Program-made: the position numbers and the translations under genes
In this document: positions 12,116 to 23,343 of the stretch, piece by piece
How the letters are laid out: each line of letters starts with the position of its first letter
Numbering within the stretch: position 1 is the stretch's first letter
NCBI GenBank assembly: GCA_026120035.1
Contig: JALRME010000007.1
Coordinates: 992,001 to 1,056,000 of the forward strand
Origin: Coleophoma eucalyptorum
Lineage: Eukaryota; Ascomycota; Leotiomycetes; Helotiales; Dermateaceae
Direction of reading: 5' to 3'
Length of the DNA: 64,000 nt
The notes under the pieces: model-generated
Database searches by the model: none
The model's input: the letters and a program-made list of their open reading frames with translations, nothing else
Told to the model about the DNA's origin: nothing

Positions 12116-14765
12116 AAGGAAGAAGAGATTCGCGAGTCGATGTTAATAGGAATTATGGAAATCGCGTTTCGTAATAGGGCGATAGACTATCAGGATGAAG
12201 TACTGGAGATATGGAGAACGATGGCAAAAGGCAGATGATTCGACGTGGCTGGCTGTTAGGATCGCCAAATTGGCTGCGCCCCTGTCCTGATAACCAAGTG
12301 GTGGTGAGGAAGGCGTGACGGTACGGAAAGAGTGGAATTAGGTGTTTACACTGGCGAGTCTCGAACAAGGCGCGAGAAGCAGCGCACGAGAAATTGCCGA
12401 AGTTGAAGGTCGAAAGAGTGGCTGCGTCGTTGCTCGTGGGGAGGGAAGGGAGTGTGGAATTTGATCTGTAGGACGTAAACCGAGACGTTAGGAAGATGAA
12501 GCAAGCAAGAAAAGAAAGAGAGGCAGGTCGGCTGGCTGGTTGGTTGGCTGACTGGCTGGTCGGGTAGGTGGTGGGTACAGGAACAGGCTCAAGGGATGGA
12601 GTGAAGGGAAGAGAAGGGAAGGGGATGAAAAGAAAGGATGCAGATTGCAGATTGCAGATTGCGGATTGAAGAAAGTTGGGCTGGGCTGGGCTGGGCTGGG
12701 CCGGGTTTGAGGTTTGAGTGGTTCGGGGGGGACTGGCCTCTGTTGGACGATGGGGCGTGAAGTGACGGGGAAGCAGGAGGCTTGGACCAGCATTTGGAGA
12801 GAGAGAGAGGGGCCACGAACCTTTCGTTGCGTATAGTGGATTCGGGAGGAGAGTTAAGCAGGATGTGATGATACAGTACGTCGTATTTTGCAGACTTGCT
12901 GTCTTCCAGTCGATCAACGAAGTGAGGCAGAGCGAGCCCCGTAAACTGGTAACTAAGCCAAAAGTCAGCTCAGCTCAGCGCCTCTGCAGGGCAATCCACA
13001 ATTCGGCATGCGCCAACCGCAATATTACCTGGAGATGATATCCTAATGCTCTATTCTGTCGCCAAATCGACAACGGCGCGCTCTTTGTTTGGAAATCCCT
13101 AGTACTAGGTAGTAAGTAGTGTAAGGCGGTGCAGAAAATAGTCCAACTCTTTGCCGTCTTGGGGCACCTTTCAAATAAAAGTTGCGCCTCTCTTCTCTCC
13201 TCTTGTTTCAGGGGCGATGGTCGAGAGGTAGTGTGATGGATGACGCCGATTCCGAAGCTGGTTGTCACGGACCGCAATGTTCTGGTGCAACGCGATGTCG
13301 AGGCCAAACTCCCCTGCTTCGAGTCCAACAATGACACCGCTTCAGACGATGTCTTTGAGCCGGATCGGCGGGTATGGGATGTAGTTTGTGATAATGCTTA
13401 GGTATGCAGCCTGTGATGAGGTGAATGGTGATGCTACTGTGTCTCAGGTGCCCACGAGTTGTCTTCGGTATGAGAACAGACAAGCAAGCACTTCCCTTCC
13501 TTTCCCTCAAACAAATGTCATCCAAGGTCTGCAGCAGTTCCTCGTCCTTTTATGCATTGCAGTTGACTTGATGATCGACCCTATCTTTCTTCTCAATGCT
13601 CGCGGGCCGGCTCAGCCATATGATAACAAAGCAATATAACCTTCAATAACATGGGATTGGACCACAGCATCGTCTCTGGCTCTACATCTGCAGCACAATC
13701 AAGGAAAAGCATTCGCTTTTGCTGCTTGAGTCTTTGACTTGTGTCGAATCCACCACTCATAGGTTCGTGGCTGTGCTCAGCCTGCATGTACAACGTAGCC
13801 ACATGTGGCAAATGCAGCACTACTCTGCCTCAACTTCCATATTGTACTGAAAATCTATCTATCTATCTGCCGCTTACTTCCTTCTCTTGCATCCTCCGAG
13901 CCAGAATGTGGACAGTAGTCTATCCCGTGGAGAAGCATTTCTTCATAACGATGCGACTGAAGCTCCCTTTCTGCACTGCCGCTTCATACCCTGCTTCTCT
14001 CCATATTAGGACTAGGAAGTGAGATCAGATCATGCCATCATCTTGAATTAAAGGAATTCATTCGATCTCGGATTACTTCCCCACGTCCATTCCTATGCAG
14101 AATTGGTAGGTAGGATTTGTTTCGCTATCGACTTTCTTGCTTCGGACCATTACATCAGTTACCGCTTCTGATCGGCTCGAAGCTTGACCTCCCATACATG
14201 GACGTGCTGTAACAAGCATGAGACAGTACTGTTGCAACGCATCCCTTGAAAAGAGTAGTACTATTTACCACCACAGGGCTCTCCTGTGCTCGCTGCTGCT
14301 GACACAAGTACAGCTTTGACTTTATGATGATCATGGCTTATACAGTGCGTACATGATACTGATTATCCTCAGTTTGTCACCATCATATATACTCCGTATG
14401 CCAACAGCCTTTTTTCCGTGCCAAAAACGTATTTACCAATCGTACCTTAGAATATTGGTTTCTCTACGTGCAACCCTGTGTCCTGGGACACGGGATCATT
14501 GCTCTCCGATTATGCCAGCCAGCAATGGAAATTCTCTGCTCTTTATTCCAGATACTTTTCCATTTGTCCCGGCTGGTCTCCAACCTGTATCTATGCACCG
14601 GATCGTATTTGACTTTCTGCTGCATTCAGTGTGAGTGCCATGTTCGAAAATGTCTTTTCTTACACTCTCCGTGGCCATAGGTCTGGGTCTACATGCTTAG
14701 GACTAGTCAATTGTCGTTGGCCATGCTCTGAAGAGTACCTAGTTCAATCAAAACATCCCTATCAA
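12116..14765. other. Long region without a supported gene
   Basis: About 2.65 kb. The first 800 bp are the leader and promoter of SHO1: purine-rich on the plus strand (pyrimidine-rich in the sense direction) with several short tandem repeats. A 254-codon minus-strand reading frame here is low-complexity Pro/Ser/Leu and not a credible protein. From 13000 to 14765 I find only short frames without family features, plus a small CTAT microsatellite near 13857. Confidence 0.45.
12642..12701. repeat. Short tandem repeats in the SHO1 leader
   Basis: Three copies of AGATTGC (12642-12662) followed shortly by five copies of TGGGC (12677-12701). GGCTGGTT-type runs lie nearby at about 12528-12560. Confidence 0.85.
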
Positions 14766-15451
14766 TTAGACCATGTTCTTATCAAGGTCTTTAGCAAGTG
14801 CTACTCGTCGAACACGCTGCTCCACCCGATCGACTCGATCTTCCAGCTCTGCCCAGCTGTCTCCAGCACCCAGTACGTCAACAGCATACCAACGCTGTAA
14901 AACTGCTGCTGTCCTCATCCGTAATTCTGCCATGTCAGCACCTTGAGCCATCTGTAGAGCCTCAATCTTGGCAACTCGAGGTTGCAGCTCAATGAGTTGC
15001 GCTGAGAGACTTGCTGCAGGTATAGGTAAGTCAGATATCGAGGTGAGTCGAGATGCAGTAGCTGGGTAGGCGCTGGCGGAGGCCAGGACAATGGAGAGTA
15101 AACCGGAGCTATCCAGCGTTGTCGGTAACTGGGTAGCACCAATGGATTGGAAAAGATCGGGATAGTTAGCATCTGTATTCGCTCAGCATAAATAAACATT
15201 ATAGAAACAAAAACAAAAAAGAGCATCTCACGCAAACTCAGGAGGTCTTGAACCACCCGTGACTTTGCAGCAAGCTCATGAAGCATGTGCTCCAAATCTG
15301 CAAGCCGTTGTGTAGCTGGTACTTCGGCACTCTTGGGAGGGGCGCCATCTTCTATGCTATGTCCCCCGAGAATAGCATGTTCAATTCGGCGAAGTCTTGC
15401 CTCGAGCAGCTCAACGGTGTAGACTGCAGTTTGGTCGATTTCCCTCTCCAT
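14766..15451 (-). CDS. ro-10: Dynactin subunit p24 / nuclear distribution protein RO10
   Basis: Small shoulder subunit of the dynactin complex, needed for dynein-driven nuclear positioning in hyphae. Exons 15451-15232 and 15172-14766 join through a 59-nt intron to give 208 residues. The protein is dominated by heptad-type sequence: TVELLEARLRRIEHAILGG near the N-terminus, RLADLEHMLHELAAKS, then LQPRVAKIEALQMAQGADMAEL, and a C-terminal segment with WAELEDRVDRVEQRVRRVA. The order and spacing (ARLxxIE, a HANYPDLF segment, a final QRWY...VE helix) fit fungal p24/RO10. No catalytic motifs are expected. The family call rests on pattern recognition of a poorly conserved coiled-coil protein. Confidence 0.78.
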
Positions 15452-16083
15452 GGCTGGCCGACAATGAGGCGGACGATCCTGCTGTCAAAGGCTGTATACA
15501 ATCCTGGAGTTAGGGAAGTTCGGGAGTGTGGCTATATCCTCTACAACTCAACATATGGAATATCAATTAGAGACAGTTCGACAGGTAAAGTATTATCAGG
15601 ATGGAAGGAACATGGAAAGTAATTGGGCGTTCTTGACTATTGTACCTCAAATCTTAGCAAGGCTGAACTCTGTGTACGCACGGGACACGGGCCGATTCAT
15701 TCCATGCACTCCATGCCCTTCCTGCCTGAGGTTGTAAGATTACTATCGATTACGGCGTCAATTCAATTGCTGGCAAGAGTGGAAAGATCCTTATTTCTCT
15801 CTAATGCTTCTATGATCCCTTCAATAGGGTTATAAGATTTGGCACTGCACAGCACCAATACTTTACTTTACGCTTTTGGAAAGCATTCCTCAGTTCCCGA
15901 GCATGCGCTACTTGCTACAATATCCTTCGACCAAGTTTGCGCCCCAATAATCTGTATTCGCTCACCACCTACCAAACCCCCTCCCGGCACGACAATCTGA
16001 TTGTGGAACGAAGGGCGCGCATTTTGGCAGGCGAGGACAACTCTCCCATACACAGGAAATAGGATCAGGGAGGCGGATGCAAT
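15452..16083. promoter_or_regulatory. Divergent promoter between dynactin p24 and the amino acid transporter
   Basis: About 630 bp between two divergent starts, with no credible ORF and no motif I can name. Confidence 0.45.
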
Positions 16084-17879
16084 ATGGTATACTCATCTAT
16101 CAGAAATGGCAGTGGAAGTGCGTCCGACTCGGGTCGTGGCCGAAGGTAAACCATGTCTTCTTGCTCGTGTGCTTCTCTAACCTCTGCGATATAGTCGGTA
16201 TTCACGACGAGGGCTCAAACCAAACACATACGCAGGCGCTGCATCATGGCTCAGCAGTGTGATCAATCTCGTCAACACAAGTATGGAGCATCACCGTTGT
16301 GCAAAGATGATTGCTTATACACATTACAGTTGTTGGCGCAGGCACATTAGCCATGGGTTTGGCGATGTCTCACATGGGAATACTACTTGGAACCATTGTG
16401 ATTCTATGGTCCGGCTTAACCGCTGCTTTCGGTCTCTATCTACAATCTCGATGCGCTCGATATCTGGACCGTGGCACTTCGTCGTTCTTCGCATTGTCCC
16501 AGATCACCTATCCCAACGCAGCAGTAATATTTGATGCTGCAATTGCAATTAAGTGCTTTGGTGTTGGTGTCAGCTACCTTATTATCATTGGTGACCTCAT
16601 GCCAGGAGTCATGCTCGGCTTCAATGAAAATGCAGCTCTGTATCCATTCCTAGTAAACAGGCATTTCTGGGTTACTGTCTTTATGTAAGGACTCCTTTCT
16701 TGTGTTTTGGGAACCTGTTGCTAATTCTCACACCAGGCTTGTCGTGATTCCTTTGTCATTTCTCAGACGTCTTGATTCCCTAAAGTATACAAGTGTCATC
16801 GCACTGATTTCAATTGGCTATTTGGTGATCCTTGTCGTGTATCATTTTGCTAAGGGTGATACGATGGCAGACCGAGGTGTGATTAGGGTCATTCAATGGG
16901 CCAGTCTTGTTGATTTTCTTAAGAGCTTTCCAGTCATCGTCTTCGCATACACTTGCCATCAGAACGTAAGTTTTATGCATTACGTCACGCTTCCTCAGCT
17001 AACTTAGCAGATGTTCTCTATTCTGAACGAGATTAAGAACAATACTCCTCACCGGTAGGTATTTCAAATTGTATTTTACGGTAACACGCTTATATTCGCA
17101 CAGGACCACGAGCCTCATTGCCACCAGCATTGGATCTGCTGCCTTCATATATGTTCTGGTAGGCATAACTGGATACCTATCCTTCGGCGATACTATAGCA
17201 GGAAATATTGTTGGGATGTGTAAGCAACCAGCTGTGTAGTCATTGTGAATATCCAGCTGACCCTACCTCAGATATCCCTTCCATTGCATCCACGATTGGA
17301 AAGGCGGCCATTGTCATCCTAGTTATGTTTTCGTATCCACTCCAAGTACATCCATGCCGGGCATCTGTAGACGCAGTATTGAAATGGCGCCCACAAACAT
17401 TGAAAGCGAATGGTGGCTCACCATCAAGCTCTCCATCAAGATTGGCTTTACTGAGCTCTTCGACAGCAAGGCCAGCTGCCAGAAACGACACTATAAGCGA
17501 GCTGCGTTTTGCGCTCATTACGACCGTAATCATCATCTTGAGTTACATTACTGCCATGACGGTATCATCTTTGGACAAAGTTTTGGCCTATGTTGGTAGT
17601 ACTGGAAGCACGAGTATTAGTTTCATTTTACCAGGCTTGTTTTATTACAAGATCTCAGATCCCGATTCTATACACCACCAGCAGCTCATTAAGGATGACG
17701 ATGGAGACAGTGATTCTGGTGATGACGAGGAAGGACGTGTTGGTCATGGCAGCTTAAAAAGATCCAGTTGGCAAAAAACCATATTGCGAAAGCTTTCCCT
17801 AGCTCTGGCCATCTATGGACTGTTTGTTATGATCGTGTGTCTAGCAACAAACATAATTTTCTCTGCGGCTGCACACTAG
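16084..17879 (+). CDS. Vacuolar amino acid transporter, AVT6-like (AAAP family)
   Basis: Proton-coupled amino acid transporter, probably on the vacuolar membrane. Seven exons: 16084-16145, 16195-16280, 16330-16684, 16737-16965, 17011-17054, 17104-17219 and 17272-17879; every intron is 45-52 nt and all phases close. Total 499 residues. The short basic/Ser-rich N-terminus leads to the AAAP signature SVINLVNTIVGAGTLAMGLA, then about eleven hydrophobic segments. Other typical blocks are FAYTCHQNMFSILNEIKN and GYLSFGD. A cytosolic loop after PLQVHPCRASVDAVL is Ser-rich. The long acidic loop DDDGDSDSGDDEEG precedes the last membrane helix. The AVT6 subgroup is inferred; substrate is not readable from sequence. 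Confidence 0.88.
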
Positions 17880-18206
17880 GCCTATTTTAAAGCCTTGGGT
17901 ATAGAGCATAGCGACGGCGTTTCATTATAAAGATTTCAGATGTCAGGACAGTGGTAGCATCGACGGCCTGTATATAATAGATGAGAAAGGAAAGACTTGG
18001 AGAGAAGGATGAGCAATGGTCAAGGTTTCATATTTGAAATATTCAAACAGTATAATACAGCTTGATTGGCACTTCTCTAGTCCCAGTTTGCCGAACTCCC
18101 CGGAAGTCACCTTCCTAAGATAACCGCAGATAACGCCATAGATGATGCTACAGGAACACTACACAGATATGGTGCAGTGTTAAGAAGTTGTCGCGCGACG
18201 TCTTCC
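17880..18206. other. Short convergent intergenic region
   Basis: 327 bp between the stops of the amino acid transporter and the mitoribosomal S16 gene; nothing coding seen. Confidence 0.5.
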
Positions 18207-18710
18207 TCAAGCTGTGCTTGGTTTTGAGGCAACTGGTTCGTTGTTGGGTCGATATTTCGGTTCCAGGAGCCCAGCCTGTATACATCGCGTTAGCCCCTTG
18301 GTCGATGTATGACTTCCAGGACCTGTAGGCGGACATGGAAGACTCACCATTGACAGTAGTCGCCATGCTGGGTCAGATGGCTGTGCGCCCACTCCTAACC
18401 AATACTTCGCTCTCGCAGAATCCAATTTAACATCTTTGAATGGCTTTCCTTCTCCATCTGTGGGCAGTTTTGGAATCGGATCATACGTTCCTAGAACTCG
18501 ATGAGCAGATGCCATTGTAGTTGTGCTCGAGATGCCGGTATCACATACCTAAGACCTCAATTGGTTTACTGTTCCTTGCGGTACTTCAATAGGATCAGTC
18601 CACGTCCGTCAAGCCATCGACAGTTGGACATACCGGGCATGCGCAACAACAATGTTGTAGAATGGCGCCTTCCGCCTGCCGAACCTTGCCAGCCTAATCT
18701 TGACAACCAT
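18207..18710 (-). CDS. MRPS16: Mitochondrial ribosomal protein S16 (bS16m)
   Basis: Small-subunit protein of the mitochondrial ribosome. Four exons: 18710-18634, 18583-18549, 18490-18348 and 18275-18207; 107 residues. The start MVVKIRLARFGRRKAPFYNI is the bS16 hallmark. HARTARNSKPIEVLGTYDPI spans two splice joins and KYWLGVGAQPSDPAWRLLSM is the second conserved block; AGLLEPKY ends the core. The small size, close to that of bacterial S16, fits the family. The last intron (72 nt) is a multiple of three and contains no stop in frame, so an unspliced mRNA would still read through. It is divergently paired with the NAD(P)HX epimerase gene, 341 bp away. Confidence 0.93.
18276..18347 (-). other. 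Stop-free 3n intron in MRPS16
   Basis: GTGAGT donor and TATACAG acceptor, 72 nt, no in-frame stop. Removing it joins RLLSM to AGLLEP as the family requires, so it is an intron; retention would insert 24 residues without breaking the frame. Confidence 0.8.
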
Positions 18711-19051
18711 AATGCATAAGTCGTGGGTTTTGACAGAAGACTGGATTCAATTATCAACCAAACATGAACTCAATGCGTCTGCCATTTTCTATCCCGGATA
18801 AAATATTCTCCGACACTATGCTACCCTGCGGGCCCACTCCCACCATGGAGAGGTTGACTTCGCGAGCGCATCATAATTGCTTCACACGAACAAAGACAAG
18901 AGCAATTCTATATTTTCCCTATCAGATATATTTGTGCAATATCTCGGTGTCTTTGAAGCTTTCTGCCTCGTTTCCATCAGCTTTTTCCCATATTTAGGAT
19001 CTTTAATCTTTGAATTTACGTCTTCTTGTGTTAATGTGAATTCAACACAGG
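18711..19051. promoter_or_regulatory. Bidirectional promoter, MRPS16 and NAD(P)HX epimerase
   Basis: 341 bp shared between two divergent genes, at least one of them mitochondrial. No specific motif is claimed. Confidence 0.5.
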
Positions 19052-20224
19052 ATGGCATTGAAGGTAACGTCATTGCGGATCATTAGGGACGTTACAACTA
19101 ACAATTCAGACTTTGTCTGCTAAGAACGCAGCAGCGCTTGACAGAGATCTCATGAGTGTTGGTGCTTTCTCCATTGACCAACTTATGGAACTAGCTGGGC
19201 TTTCAGTCTCTCAAGCAGGTTGGTCATGATTATAATTGTCTATGAATTCTTCATCTAATAAGCAGTGTTCCGGATCCATCCCTTGAACAGAGGTCGCCGA
19301 ATCTTGGTTGCTTGCGGTCCGGGAAACAATGGCGGCGATGGCTTGGTACGAGCTTCTGTTTATGACACCATACGTCAACCAAGGAAGGTGGCTAATAGCT
19401 TTATAATCAGGTCGCTGCACGGCATCTATATCACTACGGATACAAACCAGCCATTTATTATCCAAAACAGTCCAAGAGCGATCTTTATCAGGTATCAATA
19501 TTCCAGACACATTTTCTCTATATGCTTTTGTGCTATATTTGTATGATAAGACTGTTTAGCGAAGACGCTGCTCTTACCCTTGAAGACTGCTCTTTCTGTC
19601 CCACATCATGCAAATACTGATTCCAAACTCATGTTGTCCTTAGTCCAGGCCTCGTACTGACAATCTTCTTACAAGCGGCTCGCTACTCAATTAAAGAATC
19701 TTGAGATCCCATTCATAGATGACTTTGAATCAGCTATGACCGAGGCTGATCATGTCATTGATGCCATCTTTGGTGTGCCTCCCATTCGGCCTACGGTGCA
19801 CCCACAGTTTGGCATTTAATGATAATGATTGTATAGGGTTCAGTTTCTCTGGTGAGGTTAGAGAACCATTTCCAGCCGTGATAAAGGCCCTGAAAGAGAC
19901 GTCGTTGCCTGTTACCTCTATTGATGTCCCTAGTTCTTGGGGCATCGAAGACGGGCCTCCTCATTCTGGCCCTGGGAAAGATTTCCACCCGTCAGCTTTG
20001 GTTAGTTTGACTGCTCCCAAACCACTGGTGAAGTGGTTTACTGGAAGACATTTCATTGGTGGCAGGTATGTCCTTGGCATTCCCATGACGAGATTTCTGA
20101 TGATTAAGTCTATATCTACAGATTTGTAAGCCCAGATATTGCAAAGAAATATGATCTTGAATTACCGGCATATGAGGGCATTGATCAGGTAGTGGAAATC
20201 GAGGACGTTGCTGGGAAACTGTAA
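19052..20224 (+). CDS. NNR1: NAD(P)H-hydrate epimerase (YjeF_N domain)
   Basis: Epimerises the R and S forms of damaged NAD(P)HX so that the partner dehydratase can repair it. Seven exons: 19052-19063, 19110-19218, 19266-19345, 19411-19491, 19676-19772, 19837-20065 and 20122-20224; 236 residues. The first coding exon is only 12 nt (MALK); the frame then gives TLSAKNAAALDRDLM and IDQLMELAGLSVSQAV. The nucleotide-binding GPGNNGGDGLVAARHLYHYG and DAIFGFSFSGEVREPF motifs are intact, as are SIDVPSSWG and VSLTAPK. The fifth exon is preceded by an unusually long intron (184 nt). Length is close to yeast Nnr1. The protein lacks the kinase-like dehydratase domain, as expected for eukaryotic split enzymes. 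Confidence 0.92.
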
Positions 20225-23200
20225 TGATTTTTCTTCTAGCAATATCAAATCGGTTCGACGCCATAATCTGTTATGGTATTTCCTTGATTGGTGACATTTG
20301 TAACATATATATGCTAGCTGTAGCACGAACGCAATCCAAGATAGTGCTACTAAACCCAGGAAGAAGACCATCAAGGTCGGTTAAGGTCGGTTATATCATA
20401 AACATCTTATATATACAAGTTCTTCGAGGGTTGAAATTATCTCTTGAATTTAGTACTTAGAGGCCTTCACTTCAAATTAAGTCCTAGAACGATTTGAACT
20501 AGGCTTAAAACATACTTAAGCCCAAATAAAAGAAACGAAAGACGTCAATCGATTTAACTTAGACTTAAGTTTCGTTAGATTTAAATTAATTATAAGTTTT
20601 ATATAAAATTATATTTAAAACCAAAGTTAAGGTTAAACCTTCACCCTTAAAAAAACTGCAACTCCTTATATAGTAACGCTATTGCGTAACCTAGGTATTG
20701 TATTGAATTTGAATTAGGTGTAGATCGGATCTAAGTCATCTTTAAATCTAACTTAAGTATAAAACTAGTATCTAACGATATCAAACCTTATCTAAGTCTA
20801 GATAAAATTGATTGGAATTTTGGGTTAAATCTACTTATAGAAATTAATATAAATATTCCTATACTAGGTACTTAGGTGGCTTACTACTGTATAATAACTT
20901 AAACTGAGTTTAATTTGTAATAGAACTTAACTTCTACATGTTAGGTTACGTCAGGTAACATAAAAACTACCTAGTATGTCGATCAGGTAAGGTAGTTATT
21001 AGGCTGCGCACTGGGTACACATGGGCTGGTTTTTCAATTTGTAAACCACCCACTGGTTTTCTCGCTTAATATAGGGATTTCGTACAGTATAAAAGGGTCT
21101 CAAAAGGGGGGAGGGTATGTCTTAGATTTTGACTGTCAATTTCAACTTTAGACTCTAACTCTTAATTTTGACTTTAGATTTCTTCTTGATTTTGACATTA
21201 ATTTTAAACGGCCTCTATTAGTTGCTTCCGACTTACTCGCTTATATAAGGTTCTTTAGTCTCTAGTATCTATGGACTCGCTTATTTAGCGTATTTTAAGA
21301 TTATTAAATTAAGCCTAAAAAGATAAACTAAGTAAATTAGAAATCTAAAGACAGAACATCTAAAGTCGAAATTCAAAGTCAAAATTCAAAGTCGAAATCC
21401 AAAGTCGAAATCCAAAGTCGAAATCCAAAGTCGAAATCCAAAGTCAATATCCAAAGTCGAAAAATCAAGAGTTAGATTCTAAAGTCGAAATAGAAAGTTA
21501 GATCCTAGAATTTAAATCAAGCAAGGAAACCCCCCCTCTATTTTTAGGGACCTCTCCCCCTCTATAGTATAAATTTACGTAATTGTTATATGGGCTGGCT
21601 AAAAAACCAGTGGGTTCTGCCTGAACCACTAGTTTAAGGCCAAAACCTACTAGTTTTTCGTCCCAATGGCTAACCAGTGGTCTGGTTTCTGGGTTGGAAA
21701 TTTTGAAAAACCACCCACTGGTCTGGTCTGGTTTTTCTGGGTTTGGTGCGCAGCCTAGTAAGTAGTTATAACCTTGGCATATCTAATTACATTCTAATAA
21801 AACAAGTTATGTACTTATATAAATTGATAAATAATAATACCAAGTGAACTTAAATCATAGCCTAGTTATAGATTGAACTAGGTTGAAGCCAAGCTTAATC
21901 TATACGTAAGCCTGGGTTGATCTATGTATGTATTGAGTGGCAGTAATGTAATTGATGACCGTGTCGCACTACTTAGAGACCTCTACTTGTATTTCAACCA
22001 GAGCTTATTTTTGAAGTAGTCTTAGCTAAACCCAAAGCTTCCAGTTATTAATCGACTCCGACTTAGCTTAGATGATAGTGTAGACCTATTAAGACATAGT
22101 CAAAGATTAAATTTAAGGTTGAATTTATATATAGGTTTTGAACTTTAATTTTAAACATTCTCTACCTTCTTATATAGTAATACTTCTAAGCAGATGACTA
22201 TTTTTCTAGACTAGTAGAAAAAAACGATAGATAGCGGTCAATGTAATATGTTATTAGTACTTGTCAGTTATTTTCATTATATAGAACTAATGTAAAGCGA
22301 GAGAGAAAGCAGAGTAGCAGTATATGTTCTTATAGAATCACAACCTCTAGTATGGATTTATATCTCTCTCGACTGTATTAGAATTTTTAATTTAATACTA
22401 TAGATAAGTGTAGTATTAATTGCCTATAAAGCAATTTGATTTGATGTTTACCTTTGTTCGAATATCGTTGTTGAGCCTCGTTTGTATACTCATCTGTACA
22501 CATGTTTGTAATTACGTACTACCTACTGCGAACGGTGGTATCCATTCTGTTTGTACTACAAACAGGATGAAAGGTACCTTATGTATTGATACGACCTCCA
22601 TCATACTCACTTAGCAGAATAATATCCACATTTTTACTTCACATTTTTGACCTGTTATTACATCTGAAATAAGAGATACACCGACAATCTTCTTTGAATA
22701 ATAAAATTGTTTCGCGTATAAGGAGCGCTAGAATAGACATAATGTATTCACGCTATAAATGCCGTAGGCTAGTGTTAAAATTATTGGTACACTCTAGGAG
22801 TCATATGGCCTCTGGCACTGCCGGAGATTCTGGTCTAGCTGTCGTTTAAGCTCAATTAACACTTGGTGCTTATCACGTAAATAGCGGTTTATCGTACCTA
22901 GGTTTACAGTTTGGTGGTATCCACAACTATGATATACATACTAACACTTGAAACTCCACATTTACTGTCAGTCACTGCTTCAACAGTAGCAAAAGTGGCC
23001 ATAGTAAAAACTGGCTTGACATCTTTAAATCGACGAAATAGCTGGAATTCAGTGCTTTGCAGCTTAACCCTAGAATGCATATGCTTACTGTGTAAATGCG
23101 ATTGGGTGGGCATAGGCTGTCTTGCCTATTTTCCCTATGAAAAAAAAATACATTTACTGTGTAAATGCAGTAGGGATATAGCAGTAGTGTTAGGCTTGTT

Positions 23201-23343
23201 CACTATTTGACCGGATTATTGATTGGTCCAAAACCCGAAGTCTCTCGTGTGTTGAGGATAGATTGTAAGTTTAGCTAATAATACATAGAGTTAACTGAGT
23301 ATCAACGTCGCAATTGAAGCTTTTCAAAGTAATTGCTCAACAT
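20225..23343. other. AT-rich gene-free block with decayed repeats
   Basis: About 3.1 kb rich in TA steps, TTAAG and CTTAAG-like words and stops in every frame. This is the appearance of RIP-mutated repeats, although I could not compute indices. It contains one complete TIR element (21002-21755). A less AT-rich remnant at 22800-23210 has two copies of a CTGTGTAAATGC-like word (near 23088 and 23157); I cannot assign it to a transposon family. Confidence 0.55.
21002..21755 (+). mobile_element. Non-autonomous TIR element, copy 1
   Basis: Bounded by perfect 10-bp inverted ends, GGCTGCGCAC at the left and GTGCGCAGCC at the right, each flanked by TA as for Tc1/mariner-type insertion. Inside, subterminal CCCACTGGTTT / GGGCTGGTTTTT motifs occur at both ends. 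One arm is rich in TTTTGACT / TTTAGA words and the other in AAAGTCGAAATCC tandem units (about 21361-21460), which are roughly complementary, so the element could fold back. There is no ORF of note, hence non-autonomous. Similar copies lie at 28267, 49541 and 50282. Confidence 0.75.

Noticed and set aside
12153..12917. 254-codon minus-strand open frame upstream of SHO1
   Set aside because: Low-complexity Pro/Ser/Leu/Ala sequence produced by a pyrimidine-rich leader with tandem repeats; no domain, and it fits an untranslated leader better.
21361..21460. Regular AAAGTCGAAATCC units resembling a CRISPR or satellite array
   Set aside because: Units are directly adjacent without unique spacers and form one arm of a TIR element in a fungal genome.
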